DNA of 64,000 bases from Trabulsiella guamensis ATCC 49490 (GCF_000734965.1 NZ_JMTB01000085.1:62001-126000); one strand, 5' to 3'; counted from the stretch's first letter, positions 7,705 through 17,299 are shown. Numbers and translations are program-made. The notes: generated from the letters alone by a model not told the origin.

Positions 7705-10308
7705 ATGGCACGCGCTCAAAAAATGGCGACGTCACCACGACGTCTGGCTTTCCGCATTCGTTGTACGCTGTATGTTTCAGCGATGCCATTGCTGGTGACG
7801 CCCTTTTCTTACGCGGAAGAACAGTTCAATACCTCGTTTATTCACGGTGAAGATAACGTCGCGCTGGTGAAAGATCTGGCCAATGGCGATGATATTTTGC
7901 CGGGGCGCTATCCGTTCGATATCTATATCAACAGAAAACGCGTCGATCACCGTGAGATTGAATTCAAAAAGCGTCAGCCAGATATGCCGGGGACGTTTTG
8001 CCTGAGCACGGAAGATTATCGCGAATATGGCATTTTGCTGCCGGCTACCGCAGGCAGCAATGCCTGCTATGACCTCGTTAAAGAGATCCCAGGTAGTTCG
8101 CTCAGCTGGAATGCCGGTCTGCAGGAGCTGGATATTTCCGTTCCGCAAACCCATATGGAGCCGCGCCCGCAAGGGGCAATCTCGCCGCGCATGTATGACG
8201 ACGGCATTAACGCCGCGTATGTGAATTACACTTTCAGCGGCGATCACAGCCGGTATACCGACGGCGGTAGCACCCGCCAGGGCGACTACGCGTTTCTCTC
8301 TCTGAACAATGGCGCAAACCTTGGCGCATGGCGTTTTCGCAATAACTCGACGCTCTCTAAACAACCGGGGCAAAACGAAGAGTGGCGCTCCGTCTCCAGT
8401 TGGGCGGAAACGGACATTGTGCCGTGGCGCAGCCGTCTGCAGATTGGCCAGAGCAATACCGGCAATGACGTCTTCGACAGTTTTCAGTTCCGTGGCGTAC
8501 AGATCGCCAGTATTCCCGAAATGCTGCCGGACAGCCTGCGTGGCTATGCCCCGGTGGTGCGCGGCGTGGCGAACACCAACGCGCGGGTCGAAGTGCGCCA
8601 GAACGGTTACACGGTGTACAGCACCATGGTGCCGCCCGGCCCGTTTGCCCTCACAGATATCTATCCGAGCACGCTGAGCGGCGACCTGGCGGTGACCGTG
8701 ATCGAAGCGGACGGCGCGCGCCACAGCTTTTCTGTACCCTATTCGTCGGTACCGAACATGCTGCGCGAAGGGATTTGGGAGTATCAGCTCACGGCCGGGA
8801 AATACCACGACGGTACCAGCCGTTATCAGCCGCAATTTGTACAGGGTACCTTCTCTCATGGTATGCGTTACGATCTGACGCCGTATGGCGGCCTGCTCTT
8901 CGCCGAACATTATCGCTCCGGCGTGCTCGGTGTCGGCACCAACCTCGGCGTACTGGGCGCGGCCTCGGTGGATGCTGCCTGGTCAGATACCGATCTGGCC
9001 TCTGGCGACAGCAAGCGTGGCGCGAGTTTCCGGTTCCTTTACGCCAAAGCGCTGAACGAGCTGGGAACCGAATTCCAGCTTGCCGGATACCGTTATTCCA
9101 CCTCCGGCTATTATGACTTTTCGGACGCCATTGCCGAACGCGCGAGCTGGGCCAACGGTTTCTACCGCACCCAGTATTACGATCAGGATAACAACCCGAA
9201 CGGCCTGCCCGACTGGGCAAACCAACAGCGCAAGTATTACGACACACAGCGTTATAACAACAAGCGCCAGCGCATTCAGCTCTCAGTGAACCAGCATATC
9301 GCCGGCGCGTCTCTGTACACCATTCTGAGCCGTCAGAACTACTGGGGTACTTCGGCCTATGACCGTACCGTACAGACCGGCTTCAGCAGCACCTGGAACC
9401 GCGTCAGCTACAGTGTGTTTTACCAGAACAGCCGCAGCAACTACGGCTACAGCGACAACAGCGTGAACGTGAATCTGTCGATTCCGTTCAGCGTCTTTGA
9501 CCATAACCGCGACATGACGCTGAGCGCCAACGCCACCCACAGCAAACAGAGCGGTGACGGTTACAGTACTGGCCTGAGCGGCACACTGCTGGATGACAAC
9601 CGCATGAATTACTTCCTCCAGACCGGGCATACGCAGCACAGCGGCGACACCAGCCTCGTAAACCTCGGTTATCAGGGCAGCGCGGGCAATATCGACGTCG
9701 GGCACAGCTACAACTCACGTTATCAGCAAACTTCGTTGAACATGGCGGGCGGTGTGGTGATGCACGCCGGTGGCGTCACTCTGTCGCAACCGCTGCAGAA
9801 CACCTTTGTGCTGGTGGAAGCCAAAAACGCACAGGGCGTGCGACTGGAGAATCAGCCGGGCGCCGCCATCGACCACTTCGGTTACGCCGTGCAAACCTCC
9901 GCGATGCCGTACCGCCACAACCGCGTCGCGTTGCGCACCTCGGACATCGGCAACGGCCTCGACATTCCGCTGGCGACGAAGGATATCGTCCCTACCCAGC
10001 GTGCGATCGGCAAAGTGGTGTTTGAAACTCATACCGGCCAGAGCCTGCTTATTCACAGCACGCTGGATAACGGCGAATCGCCAATGATTGGCGCGACCAT
10101 TTTCAACGCTCAGGGCAGCAACATCGGCATCGTCGGTACGCAGGGGAAAGCGTACGTCTCCGGCGTCGACAGCGGCGAGAAACTGCGGATGAAATGGGGC
10201 GATAACGTCGGGCAGTCCTGCCTGATGACCGTGCCACCGCTACCGCCAGTGGATACAAATAAACCGGGTGGTTATCAGGAAGTCACCCTCACCTGCGGCA
10301 CAAAATAA
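7705..10308 (+). CDS. Outer-membrane fimbrial usher
   Basis: About 867 residues, normal for FimD/PapC-type ushers: N-terminal chaperone-binding domain, a 24-strand beta-barrel with plug, and C-terminal domains ending in a conserved Cys pair region (GQSCLMTVPPLP..VTLTCGTK). Recognisable segments include FNTSFIHG near the N-terminus, FRGVQIASIPEMLPDSLRGYAPVVRG, and ARVEVRQNGYTVYSTMVPPGPFALTDIYPS. A long basic signal peptide ends near FSYA. ATG 7705 has AGGG at good spacing; an in-frame ATG at 7696 lacks room for a ribosome site. The usher recruits chaperone-subunit complexes and exports the growing fibre. Confidence 0.9.
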   Translation: MARAQKMATSPRRLAFRIRCTLYVSAMPLLVTPFSYAEEQFNTSFIHGEDNVALVKDLANGDDILPGRYPFDIYINRKRVDHREIEFKKRQPDMPGTFCLSTEDYREYGILLPATAGSNACYDLVKEIPGSSLSWNAGLQELDISVPQTHMEPRPQGAISPRMYDDGINAAYVNYTFSGDHSRYTDGGSTRQGDYAFLSLNNGANLGAWRFRNNSTLSKQPGQNEEWRSVSSWAETDIVPWRSRLQIGQSNTGNDVFDSFQFRGVQIASIPEMLPDSLRGYAPVVRGVANTNARVEVRQNGYTVYSTMVPPGPFALTDIYPSTLSGDLAVTVIEADGARHSFSVPYSSVPNMLREGIWEYQLTAGKYHDGTSRYQPQFVQGTFSHGMRYDLTPYGGLLFAEHYRSGVLGVGTNLGVLGAASVDAAWSDTDLASGDSKRGASFRFLYAKALNELGTEFQLAGYRYSTSGYYDFSDAIAERASWANGFYRTQYYDQDNNPNGLPDWANQQRKYYDTQRYNNKRQRIQLSVNQHIAGASLYTILSRQNYWGTSAYDRTVQTGFSSTWNRVSYSVFYQNSRSNYGYSDNSVNVNLSIPFSVFDHNRDMTLSANATHSKQSGDGYSTGLSGTLLDDNRMNYFLQTGHTQHSGDTSLVNLGYQGSAGNIDVGHSYNSRYQQTSLNMAGGVVMHAGGVTLSQPLQNTFVLVEAKNAQGVRLENQPGAAIDHFGYAVQTSAMPYRHNRVALRTSDIGNGLDIPLATKDIVPTQRAIGKVVFETHTGQSLLIHSTLDNGESPMIGATIFNAQGSNIGIVGTQGKAYVSGVDSGEKLRMKWGDNVGQSCLMTVPPLPPVDTNKPGGYQEVTLTCGTK

Positions 10309-10318
10309 AGGAACCTCG

Positions 10319-11362
10319 ATGATGCGATTCACGCAAAAAATCTCCCGGGCAGGGCTTATCCTGTTAACCCTGCTCGCCGCCTCTCTGCCGCTGAAAAGCT
10401 TTGCGCTCTCCTGCAAAGAAGCGGGGACTAACAGCATCAGGCAGGTCATTACGCTGGACAAGCCGATTGTCGTGTCCACTTCCAGTCTGGCGGCGGGGTC
10501 ATTGCTGTGGCGCTCGCAGACGTTCTCGTCCACGTTTAGGTGCGAGGACACCGACGGCTATCCAAAAGGCGAAGATGCTTACCTGTACTGGGATCCCACC
10601 ACGCAGATGCAGTCGATCCATAAATCGCTGGAAGTGGGTGTGACCTACCATAGCGTTGATTATAAACCGTCACCGTCCTCGAAAACGCTGGTCGGCCCGG
10701 GCACCACCTGCCGCCCTGACGGCCGTGGCGGCTGTCGCTCACCGGCACAGTCTCAGACGGTGACGGTGGAGTATTCGGTCTACATTAAAGCCACCGGTCA
10801 GCAGCCACCGCAGAACGGACAGATCACCGATAACTCGCAGTATGCGCTGTTTCAGGTCGATGGCATCGGTGGGCTTAATAACCGTCCCAACAGCAACTTC
10901 CGCGCTTACATCGCCGGACTGGGCAATATCCGTTTTATCTCCTGCAACCCGCAGGTGACTGTGGTTGCCAACAACGGCACAGTGGTGAATTTCGGTAAGA
11001 TCCCGGCGCGCAACGCAGTGACGGGGAAAATCGAAAAACAGGTGCCGTTCTCGGTGCAGGCAAACCTGACCGGCGCGGGTCAGGATTGTCAGGGACAGAC
11101 GCTGATGGCAAGTTTCAGCACCACCTACCCGACGCAGGACACCACCACCATTCTGCCGACCACCAACAGCGGTTTCGGGATTTTGATTTCACCGGCGGAT
11201 AACCCCACCCGTTGGATCCCGCTGAAAACGCCGGTACCGCTGGGTTACGTCAATGGCAGCGTGATGAGCACCAACTTTCTGGCCAGTCTGAAATGGCTGA
11301 GCGCAACACCGAAAGAAGGGGTGTTTAACGCCTCTGCCAACATCGATGTGACGTTCAAATAA
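10319..11362 (+). CDS. Fimbrial tip adhesin or minor subunit
   Basis: A 347-residue protein with AAGGA before ATG 10319 (a second ATG follows at once). The signal peptide ends near SFA. The size is that of two-domain tip adhesins: an N-terminal receptor-binding domain of about 190 residues with Cys pairs (LSCKEAG..FRCEDTDG, TTCRPDGRGGCRS) and a C-terminal pilin domain from about residue 205 (FISCNPQVTVVANNGTVVNFGKI) ending in the typical alternating strand ASANIDVTFK. The receptor cannot be inferred. It is followed 24 bp later by the EAL gene. Confidence 0.82.
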   Translation: MMRFTQKISRAGLILLTLLAASLPLKSFALSCKEAGTNSIRQVITLDKPIVVSTSSLAAGSLLWRSQTFSSTFRCEDTDGYPKGEDAYLYWDPTTQMQSIHKSLEVGVTYHSVDYKPSPSSKTLVGPGTTCRPDGRGGCRSPAQSQTVTVEYSVYIKATGQQPPQNGQITDNSQYALFQVDGIGGLNNRPNSNFRAYIAGLGNIRFISCNPQVTVVANNGTVVNFGKIPARNAVTGKIEKQVPFSVQANLTGAGQDCQGQTLMASFSTTYPTQDTTTILPTTNSGFGILISPADNPTRWIPLKTPVPLGYVNGSVMSTNFLASLKWLSATPKEGVFNASANIDVTFK

Positions 11363-11386
11363 CCGGGAGCGCGTCAGGAAATCAGC

Positions 11387-12136
11387 ATGATGATCAGTAA
11401 ACCCACCGGAATGCGTTATGTTTTTCAGCCGATGTTTAATCGTGAGGGGAAACTGATCGCTGTGGAGTGTCTTTCGCGACTCGATCCTCTGAAACATCGC
11501 GGTTTCTCGCAGGTCGAGCAGTTTTTTAGCACCGCGTCCCCCCGCCTGCGCCAGGACATTTTGCTGGAGCAAATCGCGCTGGTTCGTCGTTATCAAACGT
11601 GGTTCCGGGATAACGACGTAATGGTGACGCTGAACATCGATGAACAAACATTGATGGTGCTCGATAACGACTTTGTCGCCGAGTGTGTGAGCGGTCTGCA
11701 TTGCCTGCATTTTGAGATCAATGAGTTCTCCGGCACGCTGATCAAGCACAGCCAGGCGACCCGGGCGATCTGTGAAAAGTATTCGTTCTGGCTGGATGAT
11801 TTCGGCGCCGGTTACGCCGGGTTTAGCGCGCTGGCGGTGCAGCCCTTCCGGTTTATCAAAACCGACAAATGCCTGCTGTGGAGCCTGTTTGAGAAAAAAA
11901 ACGGCCAGGAGTTGATGTCTTCCCTGCTGCGTTTTTTCAGCGCCAATCAGCATCAGGTGATTGTGGAGGGTGTCGAAACGCCCGCCCATCGCCAGTGGCT
12001 CGAGGAGATGCCCTGGTTTGCCCTGCAGGGACTGTTGTGGCGGGAGAGCAGCATTGAAACCCTGATGTCACGCATACCCACCCCGCCACTGCGACAGCAC
12101 GCCGGTTACGCCTTCACCGCCAGTTCGCAGGAATAG
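11387..12136 (+). CDS. EAL-domain c-di-GMP phosphodiesterase, MrkJ-like
   Basis: A 249-residue stand-alone EAL protein, last gene of the fimbrial operon. The signature is ECLSR (Glu27) instead of EALLR; other catalytic positions are kept: Asn83 (LNIDE), Glu110/Glu113 (FEINEF), DDFGAG at 137-142, Lys158 (FIKTDK), Glu194/Glu197 (VEGVET) and Gln214 (LQG). It is therefore probably an active phosphodiesterase that lowers c-di-GMP. Klebsiella MrkJ has the same single-domain plan and sits beside mrkHI and the mrk fimbriae. Encoding it at the end of the operon would give negative feedback: fimbrial expression removes the signal needed by the PilZ activator. Its 3' end overlaps the convergent heparinase gene by 31 bp. 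Confidence 0.82.
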   Translation: MMISKPTGMRYVFQPMFNREGKLIAVECLSRLDPLKHRGFSQVEQFFSTASPRLRQDILLEQIALVRRYQTWFRDNDVMVTLNIDEQTLMVLDNDFVAECVSGLHCLHFEINEFSGTLIKHSQATRAICEKYSFWLDDFGAGYAGFSALAVQPFRFIKTDKCLLWSLFEKKNGQELMSSLLRFFSANQHQVIVEGVETPAHRQWLEEMPWFALQGLLWRESSIETLMSRIPTPPLRQHAGYAFTASSQE

Positions 12137-14043
12137 CCCGAGCGCGCCTCTTCGACGCGTAACGTGTCATTTTCCCACCCGACGCAAATCTCACCGCTGC
12201 CGGTAAAGTCGAACACACAGACGTGGACGATGCGCCGCTGTGTGGTACGCAGGATCAGATACGCCAGGTCCGAGGTTGACGGGTTATCAGGACCGCGCGC
12301 CTCAATCAACGTCGTCTCGCCGCCGGAAAAACAGTGCAGGTGCAACGGCGTGTCGGCAGTGTAATAAAGATCAGCGGCCGGCGTCAGCGGCGTCTGGCGG
12401 ATCGCATGGACATGTGGGAAACAGAGCGTTGGCAGACTGTCGCCCACAGGCGCGGCGTTGAGATGCCACACCGAATCCACCTGCTGCTGATGCGGGTTAT
12501 CCACTTCATGCACATCGATCAGCCAGCGATCCGTCACCACCACATGTCGGCGAAAGTTGACGTCCTGATAGGCAGCGTCATCCCATTCGACACGGGTTTT
12601 GTTGTCCGGCATGGTGATGGGTTGCCGCCAGTTCACCTCAGCCACCAGACAGACTTGCTCGCGGTTCTCTGACCAGCTCACCACCTGAGGACTGGATGGC
12701 GGCTGATTACGGCCGTTTACACAGAGCGTGTTGTGGGAAAAGGTGTTTTTGTAGTAGCCATAATGCAACGGCGCGCCATATCCGGTAGTGCCGAGATCGG
12801 GCAGCAGTGGTTTTCCATCGCGACAGACGATCAGATCCAGACTCGCGTAATGATCGTGTTCACCGCCGTAGGGCAGATGGTTAATACACACTGCATCTCC
12901 CGGCATGGTGCGGATGAGGGTTAAGCCGAGATCCGGTGCATGCAGATGCCCCTCTGGCGGCTGTAAGTGCTCTGCGGGTAGCGCCACGCCATAAAACAAC
13001 GCATCAATGTTATCGCGCGGGCGGGTGCTGTACAGCCACGACAGCAACTCGCCATATTCCTGCTGGCGATAAACCTGCCAGGCAAATTCATAGATATCCG
13101 GGTGGCCGGGTCGCTCCTGCCCTTTTACACAGTCATTGATGGCGGGAAACGTCATGTCGGGCAATAAAAGCTGCAACGGCACGCTCAGCATCTGGCGATA
13201 CCAGGGCTTATCCAGCAGACTGTAGCGACTTCCCTGCGCCATTTTTTCGAAGGCAAAAAACGCTTCCAGCGCGTAGTAGTGGTAATGGACCGAGCCTTCA
13301 AACCACAGACCGCCTGCCGACAGCCCGTGTTGGAGCTGATACTGCAGGCCATACTTGCCATTGACGGCGAAATTCAGGTAACGATCGTTGCCCAGCACTG
13401 CGCCAATGATGCCAATCGTGGCGCCGATCTTCACCTCGTGGTTGTGGATCTGGTTGCAGCGATGGGCCATCAAAAATTCCGCGCCGCAGCACAGCAGCCG
13501 TTCGGCAATATAACGTTCCTGTGCCCGAGTCAGTTGCCCGCGAATAATGTCAAACCCGCGAGCGAAATCCGCATGGCAGTTCGCCTCGCACAGCGTCTGC
13601 GCGTTGGCCTTACCAGGCCCGTTATAGGGAATGCCGCCATGTTCTTCGTAGTCCGGATAATACTGCGCATAGCGCATCAGGATCCCGACCACTTTCTCCA
13701 GCCAGCGAGGTTCGTCGGTCAGCAGCCAGAGCACCGCCAGCTCGTAGCAGGCTCTGGCGTTAAGTCCGTTCAGCCAGCGCCACCAGGCGCCGTCATATGG
13801 TTCGCCGCTAAATGTCGCGCCGTCGATGGGGCAGCGATGCCGCCCCGGTGAATGCCGATCCCAGACCAGCCGGACGCTGTGATCCGGGCAGAAAAAGTAG
13901 TGATTCCAGGTCGCGCACCCCGTTTCCGGGACCAGAATGTCGTTATCAATCACATCCCGGTTGCGGGCGATCAGCGCATTGATGATTTCCGGCGTTACGC
14001 GCTGGCGTGCTGACTGGATCTGCGCGTCAGTAAATTGTTTCAT
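12106..14043 (-). CDS. Heparinase II/III-type polysaccharide lyase, cytoplasmic
   Basis: A 645-residue protein with an alpha/alpha-toroid N-terminal half and a beta-sandwich C-terminal half beginning near GGEHDHYASLDLIV (about residue 395), the plan of heparinase II/III and exo-oligoalginate lyases. Likely catalytic residues are Asn201/His202 in QIHNHEVKIG and Tyr in GSVHYHYYALE. There is no signal peptide (MKQFTDAQIQ), so it should act in the cytoplasm on imported oligo-uronides, cutting by beta-elimination to unsaturated monomers. Two Cys (52 and 71) in FFCPDH..RHRCPIDG could bind a metal. It is the last gene of a compact four-gene run (11-29 bp gaps) behind an alginate-lyase-family gene and a KdgM-type porin. 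The exact substrate is unknown. Confidence 0.8.
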   Translation of the reverse strand: MKQFTDAQIQSARQRVTPEIINALIARNRDVIDNDILVPETGCATWNHYFFCPDHSVRLVWDRHSPGRHRCPIDGATFSGEPYDGAWWRWLNGLNARACYELAVLWLLTDEPRWLEKVVGILMRYAQYYPDYEEHGGIPYNGPGKANAQTLCEANCHADFARGFDIIRGQLTRAQERYIAERLLCCGAEFLMAHRCNQIHNHEVKIGATIGIIGAVLGNDRYLNFAVNGKYGLQYQLQHGLSAGGLWFEGSVHYHYYALEAFFAFEKMAQGSRYSLLDKPWYRQMLSVPLQLLLPDMTFPAINDCVKGQERPGHPDIYEFAWQVYRQQEYGELLSWLYSTRPRDNIDALFYGVALPAEHLQPPEGHLHAPDLGLTLIRTMPGDAVCINHLPYGGEHDHYASLDLIVCRDGKPLLPDLGTTGYGAPLHYGYYKNTFSHNTLCVNGRNQPPSSPQVVSWSENREQVCLVAEVNWRQPITMPDNKTRVEWDDAAYQDVNFRRHVVVTDRWLIDVHEVDNPHQQQVDSVWHLNAAPVGDSLPTLCFPHVHAIRQTPLTPAADLYYTADTPLHLHCFSGGETTLIEARGPDNPSTSDLAYLILRTTQRRIVHVCVFDFTGSGEICVGWENDTLRVEEARSGYSCELAVKA

Positions 14044-14054
14044 CCTTGTCCTGC

Positions 14055-15263
14055 CTATTTCACCAGTACCGATCCGGGGATCAGCAGATTGATATCCTGC
14101 GGATTTTCGTTCGCCAGCAAACGGGCGCTCTGCACAAATGCGGCGTCTTTATACGCTCTTGCCGCCGCCAGCATCGGGCCAGTGGCTTCAGACGACATAT
14201 AACGCAACTCTTTATACGGCCAGGCCTGCGGTGATTTCCCGGTCTGTTCGCTTATCAACGCGAAGGCTTTTTTCATCGTGCGCCCGTCGAGCTCAAACCC
14301 CCAGACGTCGGCGTTGAGCTTCTCGCCGTAGCGCCCCATCCGCGCATACGCTGCCAGTGAAAAGTTGCTGTAATGGAAAGAGCGGGTACGTTCCAGCTCC
14401 GAAGTGATTTCGCCCTTGTGGTTCACCTGCGACGCCAGGTGGCGCAAGGTGAAGATGTCGATCTGCGTCGCCGCGCTGGCGTTATCGCCGGTAAACAGGG
14501 AAAACGCTGTCACCTGCGCGTCATACCACGCGCCGTGATTGTTGTACCAGTTCGCCTCTTCAAAACCGTTGCGGCTGGTTTTCAGCCACGCGGTGTAGTC
14601 GGCATACCATTTCTGATATCCCGCCAGGTCAGTGGAGGGGATCTGCCCTGCCGTGGCGAGCAGCGCGATGCTGTCCGCCACGTCGATCAGCACACGGGTA
14701 TCAATGATGCCGATACCGCGCCCGTCAACGATCCCCGGGATCGCCTGCGCGTATTTCAGGTGCGGGTTCATGCGGGTGCTGGCGTTAAGGAACCACGCGC
14801 GCAGCATCTGCTGCGCTTTCTGCGCGTATTTCACCTCGCCGCTGTAATACCAGGCGAGCGTCAGCGCACGTACATCATCGGAAAACTGCACCATCCGTTT
14901 GCTGTCGGTGGCGTTGGTTTTTGAATCCGGGTTGATTTGACCGTCTTTGCGGATGTACGGCAGGCCGTCTTTGCGGTCCGGGTCCGGCCACCAGTAGGGC
15001 CCGAAACTGAAATAGTCGTGTTTATCGCCCGATGCCGGGGTCAGGGTTTTATCCGCCACCGACCAGCGCGGATGGCTCAGCGCAGCATCGGCCTGCTTTT
15101 GCAGTGCCTGCCAGGCCGCTGTATAGCGGCCATCGTGATGGGCGATTTGTGTTTTGATGTCCTGCATCTGCTGGCAGTCCCAGGTCAGACAGTCCGCGCT
15201 GGCGGTGACCGCGAACGCGCCGCTCCAGACGACCAGCGCCAGACAGGCAATTTTAGCTTTCAT
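14055..15263 (-). CDS. Secreted alginate-lyase-superfamily polysaccharide lyase (PL5/PL38-like)
   Basis: A 402-residue protein with a signal peptide (cleavage after ASA, about residue 23), hence periplasmic or exported. It has the all-helical toroid of the Pfam alginate_lyase family, with YFSFGPYWWPDP near residues 84-95 and the catalytic NNHG motif at 241-244 (NWYNNHGAWYD). Family members cleave alginate (PL5) or glucuronan-like polymers (PL38) by beta-elimination. I think a beta-glucuronate or mannuronate polymer is likely, but sequence does not settle it. It follows the porin gene by 14 bp and precedes the cytoplasmic lyase by 11 bp, so it likely processes oligomers that enter through the porin. 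Confidence 0.82.
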   Translation of the reverse strand: MKAKIACLALVVWSGAFAVTASADCLTWDCQQMQDIKTQIAHHDGRYTAAWQALQKQADAALSHPRWSVADKTLTPASGDKHDYFSFGPYWWPDPDRKDGLPYIRKDGQINPDSKTNATDSKRMVQFSDDVRALTLAWYYSGEVKYAQKAQQMLRAWFLNASTRMNPHLKYAQAIPGIVDGRGIGIIDTRVLIDVADSIALLATAGQIPSTDLAGYQKWYADYTAWLKTSRNGFEEANWYNNHGAWYDAQVTAFSLFTGDNASAATQIDIFTLRHLASQVNHKGEITSELERTRSFHYSNFSLAAYARMGRYGEKLNADVWGFELDGRTMKKAFALISEQTGKSPQAWPYKELRYMSSEATGPMLAAARAYKDAAFVQSARLLANENPQDINLLIPGSVLVK

Positions 15264-15277
15264 GAAATGTCCGTCCC

Positions 15278-15976
15278 TTAAATATTAATGGAAATGCCGA
15301 CGCGGTAACGGTTTTCAGTCAGCCCTCTGCGCCCCTGATAACTGCCCTGCTGACCCATGTAATCCCACTCGATATAGGGCTGCCAGACTTTGCTCAGTTT
15401 ATATTTAATGACCAGATCGTTTTCCCAGGCCGACTGTTTGTCATTGTTATAATTAAAGTCATTCACGTAGCGATAAAAGACCGGGTTATCCTGGATATAC
15501 CATTTATCGTTTTGCCAGCCGAAATAGAGATCCACTCGCCCGACGCTGGCCTTATCCTGATTCCCTGACAGGTCGGTGGAATCATATTGGTTCCAGTCAT
15601 AACGAAAACGGATGCCGCTCCAGGTGGCAGGCGTCATATTCCAGACAAACTTCACATAGGGGCGGATCTGCGCTCCGTCGCCACCCCAGTGGTACACCAT
15701 ACCGGGCTGCATGGCGACGGTGTCGGTCAGTTTATATTTGTAGTTGCCTTCGATTTCGTTGTAATCGGTGGAGGACTGGTCGAAACCATCGACGCCCTGC
15801 TTATTATCGGTTTCCATACTGAGCCAGAAACCATTACTCCACGCTTGGCTCATTTTAAAGCGCGATTCATATTTATGGCTGCCTTCGCGATAACCGCCGC
15901 GAATATCGAGGGTGACCGCCTGGCTGACCAGCGGGCAAAAGGCGGCCGCCAGCAACAGTGTTGCTAATTTTTTCAT
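15278..15976 (-). CDS. Oligouronide-specific outer-membrane porin, KdgM family
   Basis: A 232-residue precursor with a signal peptide (MKKLATLLLAAAFCPLVSQA) and a beta-rich mature part starting VTLDIRGGYREGSHKYESRFKM, the typical KdgM/NanC beginning. It ends in NRYRVGISINI, suited to barrel assembly. KdgM and NanC are small 12-stranded monomeric barrels that pass acidic oligosaccharides (oligogalacturonate, sialate). A paired lyase and uronate transporter in the same operon suggest a uronate oligomer. The ribosome site AAGGG is well placed. It lies between the MFS gene (29-bp gap) and the secreted lyase. Confidence 0.87.
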   Translation of the reverse strand: MKKLATLLLAAAFCPLVSQAVTLDIRGGYREGSHKYESRFKMSQAWSNGFWLSMETDNKQGVDGFDQSSTDYNEIEGNYKYKLTDTVAMQPGMVYHWGGDGAQIRPYVKFVWNMTPATWSGIRFRYDWNQYDSTDLSGNQDKASVGRVDLYFGWQNDKWYIQDNPVFYRYVNDFNYNNDKQSAWENDLVIKYKLSKVWQPYIEWDYMGQQGSYQGRRGLTENRYRVGISINI

Positions 15977-16005
15977 ACGTTTTCCCTTAATAAATGTCTG
16001 GCGAA

Positions 16006-17262
16006 TTAAGCCGCCACGGTTTGCGTTTTTTGTTGTGGATTTTTAATTAACAGCCACAGGAACATCGCGCCGATTAAATCGAAAATCCCTAAGCCGACGA
16101 AAAAGACGTTGTAGCCCACCACCGCCACCATCGCGCCAAGGAACAGGCCGAACAGGAAATTGCCCATGCTGCCGGTAAAGGCCGCGAAACCAGTAGCAGT
16201 CGCCACTTCATGTTTTGAGAACAAGTCAGACGACATGCTGATGACCGTGATCGACAGGCACTGATGGGCAAACCCGGCGACACAGAACAGCGCGATGGCG
16301 ATGTAGACGTTAGTGACGAAGCCGACGCCCGCCATCGAGAGCATTAACAGCGCGGCAAAAGTGAAGGTAATGCGTTTAGAATTGAGCACGCTGACGCCAC
16401 GGTTGACCAGTATCCGCGACATAAACCCGGCGCACAGGCAACCGAGGTCCGCCGTCAGGAATGGCAGCCAGGCAAACATGGCGATCTCCTGCAGGTTCAT
16501 GTGGCGCACTGTGACCAGGTAGAGCGGCATCCAGTAATGCAATGTTCCCCACGCCGGGTCAGCCATAAAACGTGGCAGCGAAATCGCCCACAGCGATTTG
16601 TTTTTGATGATGGAACGCAGCGAGGCTTTTTCTTTCACCACTTCGATCTGATCGGCCAGCACGGCGTCATATTCCGAGGCGATCATCGCCGGGTGTTTTT
16701 CTGGCGGGCGATAGCAGACCAGCCACAGCACACACCAGATAAGCCCGACGCCGCCAGTCACCACGAACGACATTTCCCAGTTGTAATTGACGATAGCCCA
16801 GACCACCAGCGGCGGTGCCAGCATCGCCCCCAGCGAGGTGCCGAGACTGTAAACACCGCAGGCCAGCCCGCGCTCTTTCGCCGGAAACCACTCTGCTGTC
16901 ACTTTCATTCCTGCCGGGTTGAAGGCCGCTTCGGTGATCCCAAGCCCGCCGCGCAACCAGGCAATGGGCAGCCAGGTGCTGCACAGACCGGTCAGCATAT
17001 TGAAGATGGACCACAACGCCGCCAGAATGGCGAAGCTCAGACGCAGGCCGTAGCGGTCAATCACAAACCCGCAGAGGATCCCGCCGATGGCGTAGGTGAA
17101 GGGAAAGACGGAGACAATCCATGAATATTGCTCACTGGACAACCCCAGCGTTTTCATCATTTCTGGCGCCGCAACGCCGAGCGTACTTCTTGCCAGGTAG
17201 TTGGTGACGGTCCCCAACATGACAAGTATGATAATGTACCATCGTAAATTTTTTATCTTCAT
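16006..17262 (-). CDS. MFS transporter of the anion:cation symporter family (ExuT-like)
   Basis: From ATG 17262, which has AAGGG six nt upstream, the protein has 418 residues and twelve transmembrane helices; the longer frame to 17280 would need a TTG start. MKIKNLRWYIIILVMLGTVTNYLARSTLGVAAPEM is the ACS-family beginning, shared by hexuronate (ExuT) and aldonate transporters. It likely takes up uronates or short oligouronides across the inner membrane. It is the first gene of a porin-lyase-lyase operon, with KdgR-like and CRP-like sites just upstream. Confidence 0.85.
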   Translation of the reverse strand: MKIKNLRWYIIILVMLGTVTNYLARSTLGVAAPEMMKTLGLSSEQYSWIVSVFPFTYAIGGILCGFVIDRYGLRLSFAILAALWSIFNMLTGLCSTWLPIAWLRGGLGITEAAFNPAGMKVTAEWFPAKERGLACGVYSLGTSLGAMLAPPLVVWAIVNYNWEMSFVVTGGVGLIWCVLWLVCYRPPEKHPAMIASEYDAVLADQIEVVKEKASLRSIIKNKSLWAISLPRFMADPAWGTLHYWMPLYLVTVRHMNLQEIAMFAWLPFLTADLGCLCAGFMSRILVNRGVSVLNSKRITFTFAALLMLSMAGVGFVTNVYIAIALFCVAGFAHQCLSITVISMSSDLFSKHEVATATGFAAFTGSMGNFLFGLFLGAMVAVVGYNVFFVGLGIFDLIGAMFLWLLIKNPQQKTQTVAA

Positions 17263-17299
17263 AGCATCCCTTATCCGCAATATTATTAACAGATCACAT

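Noticed and set aside
7777-8910. Long leftward open frame (377 codons) opposite the usher gene
   Set aside because: It is a mirror frame of the usher coding sequence with no recognisable domain, no ribosome site and Arg/His-rich composition typical of antisense frames.
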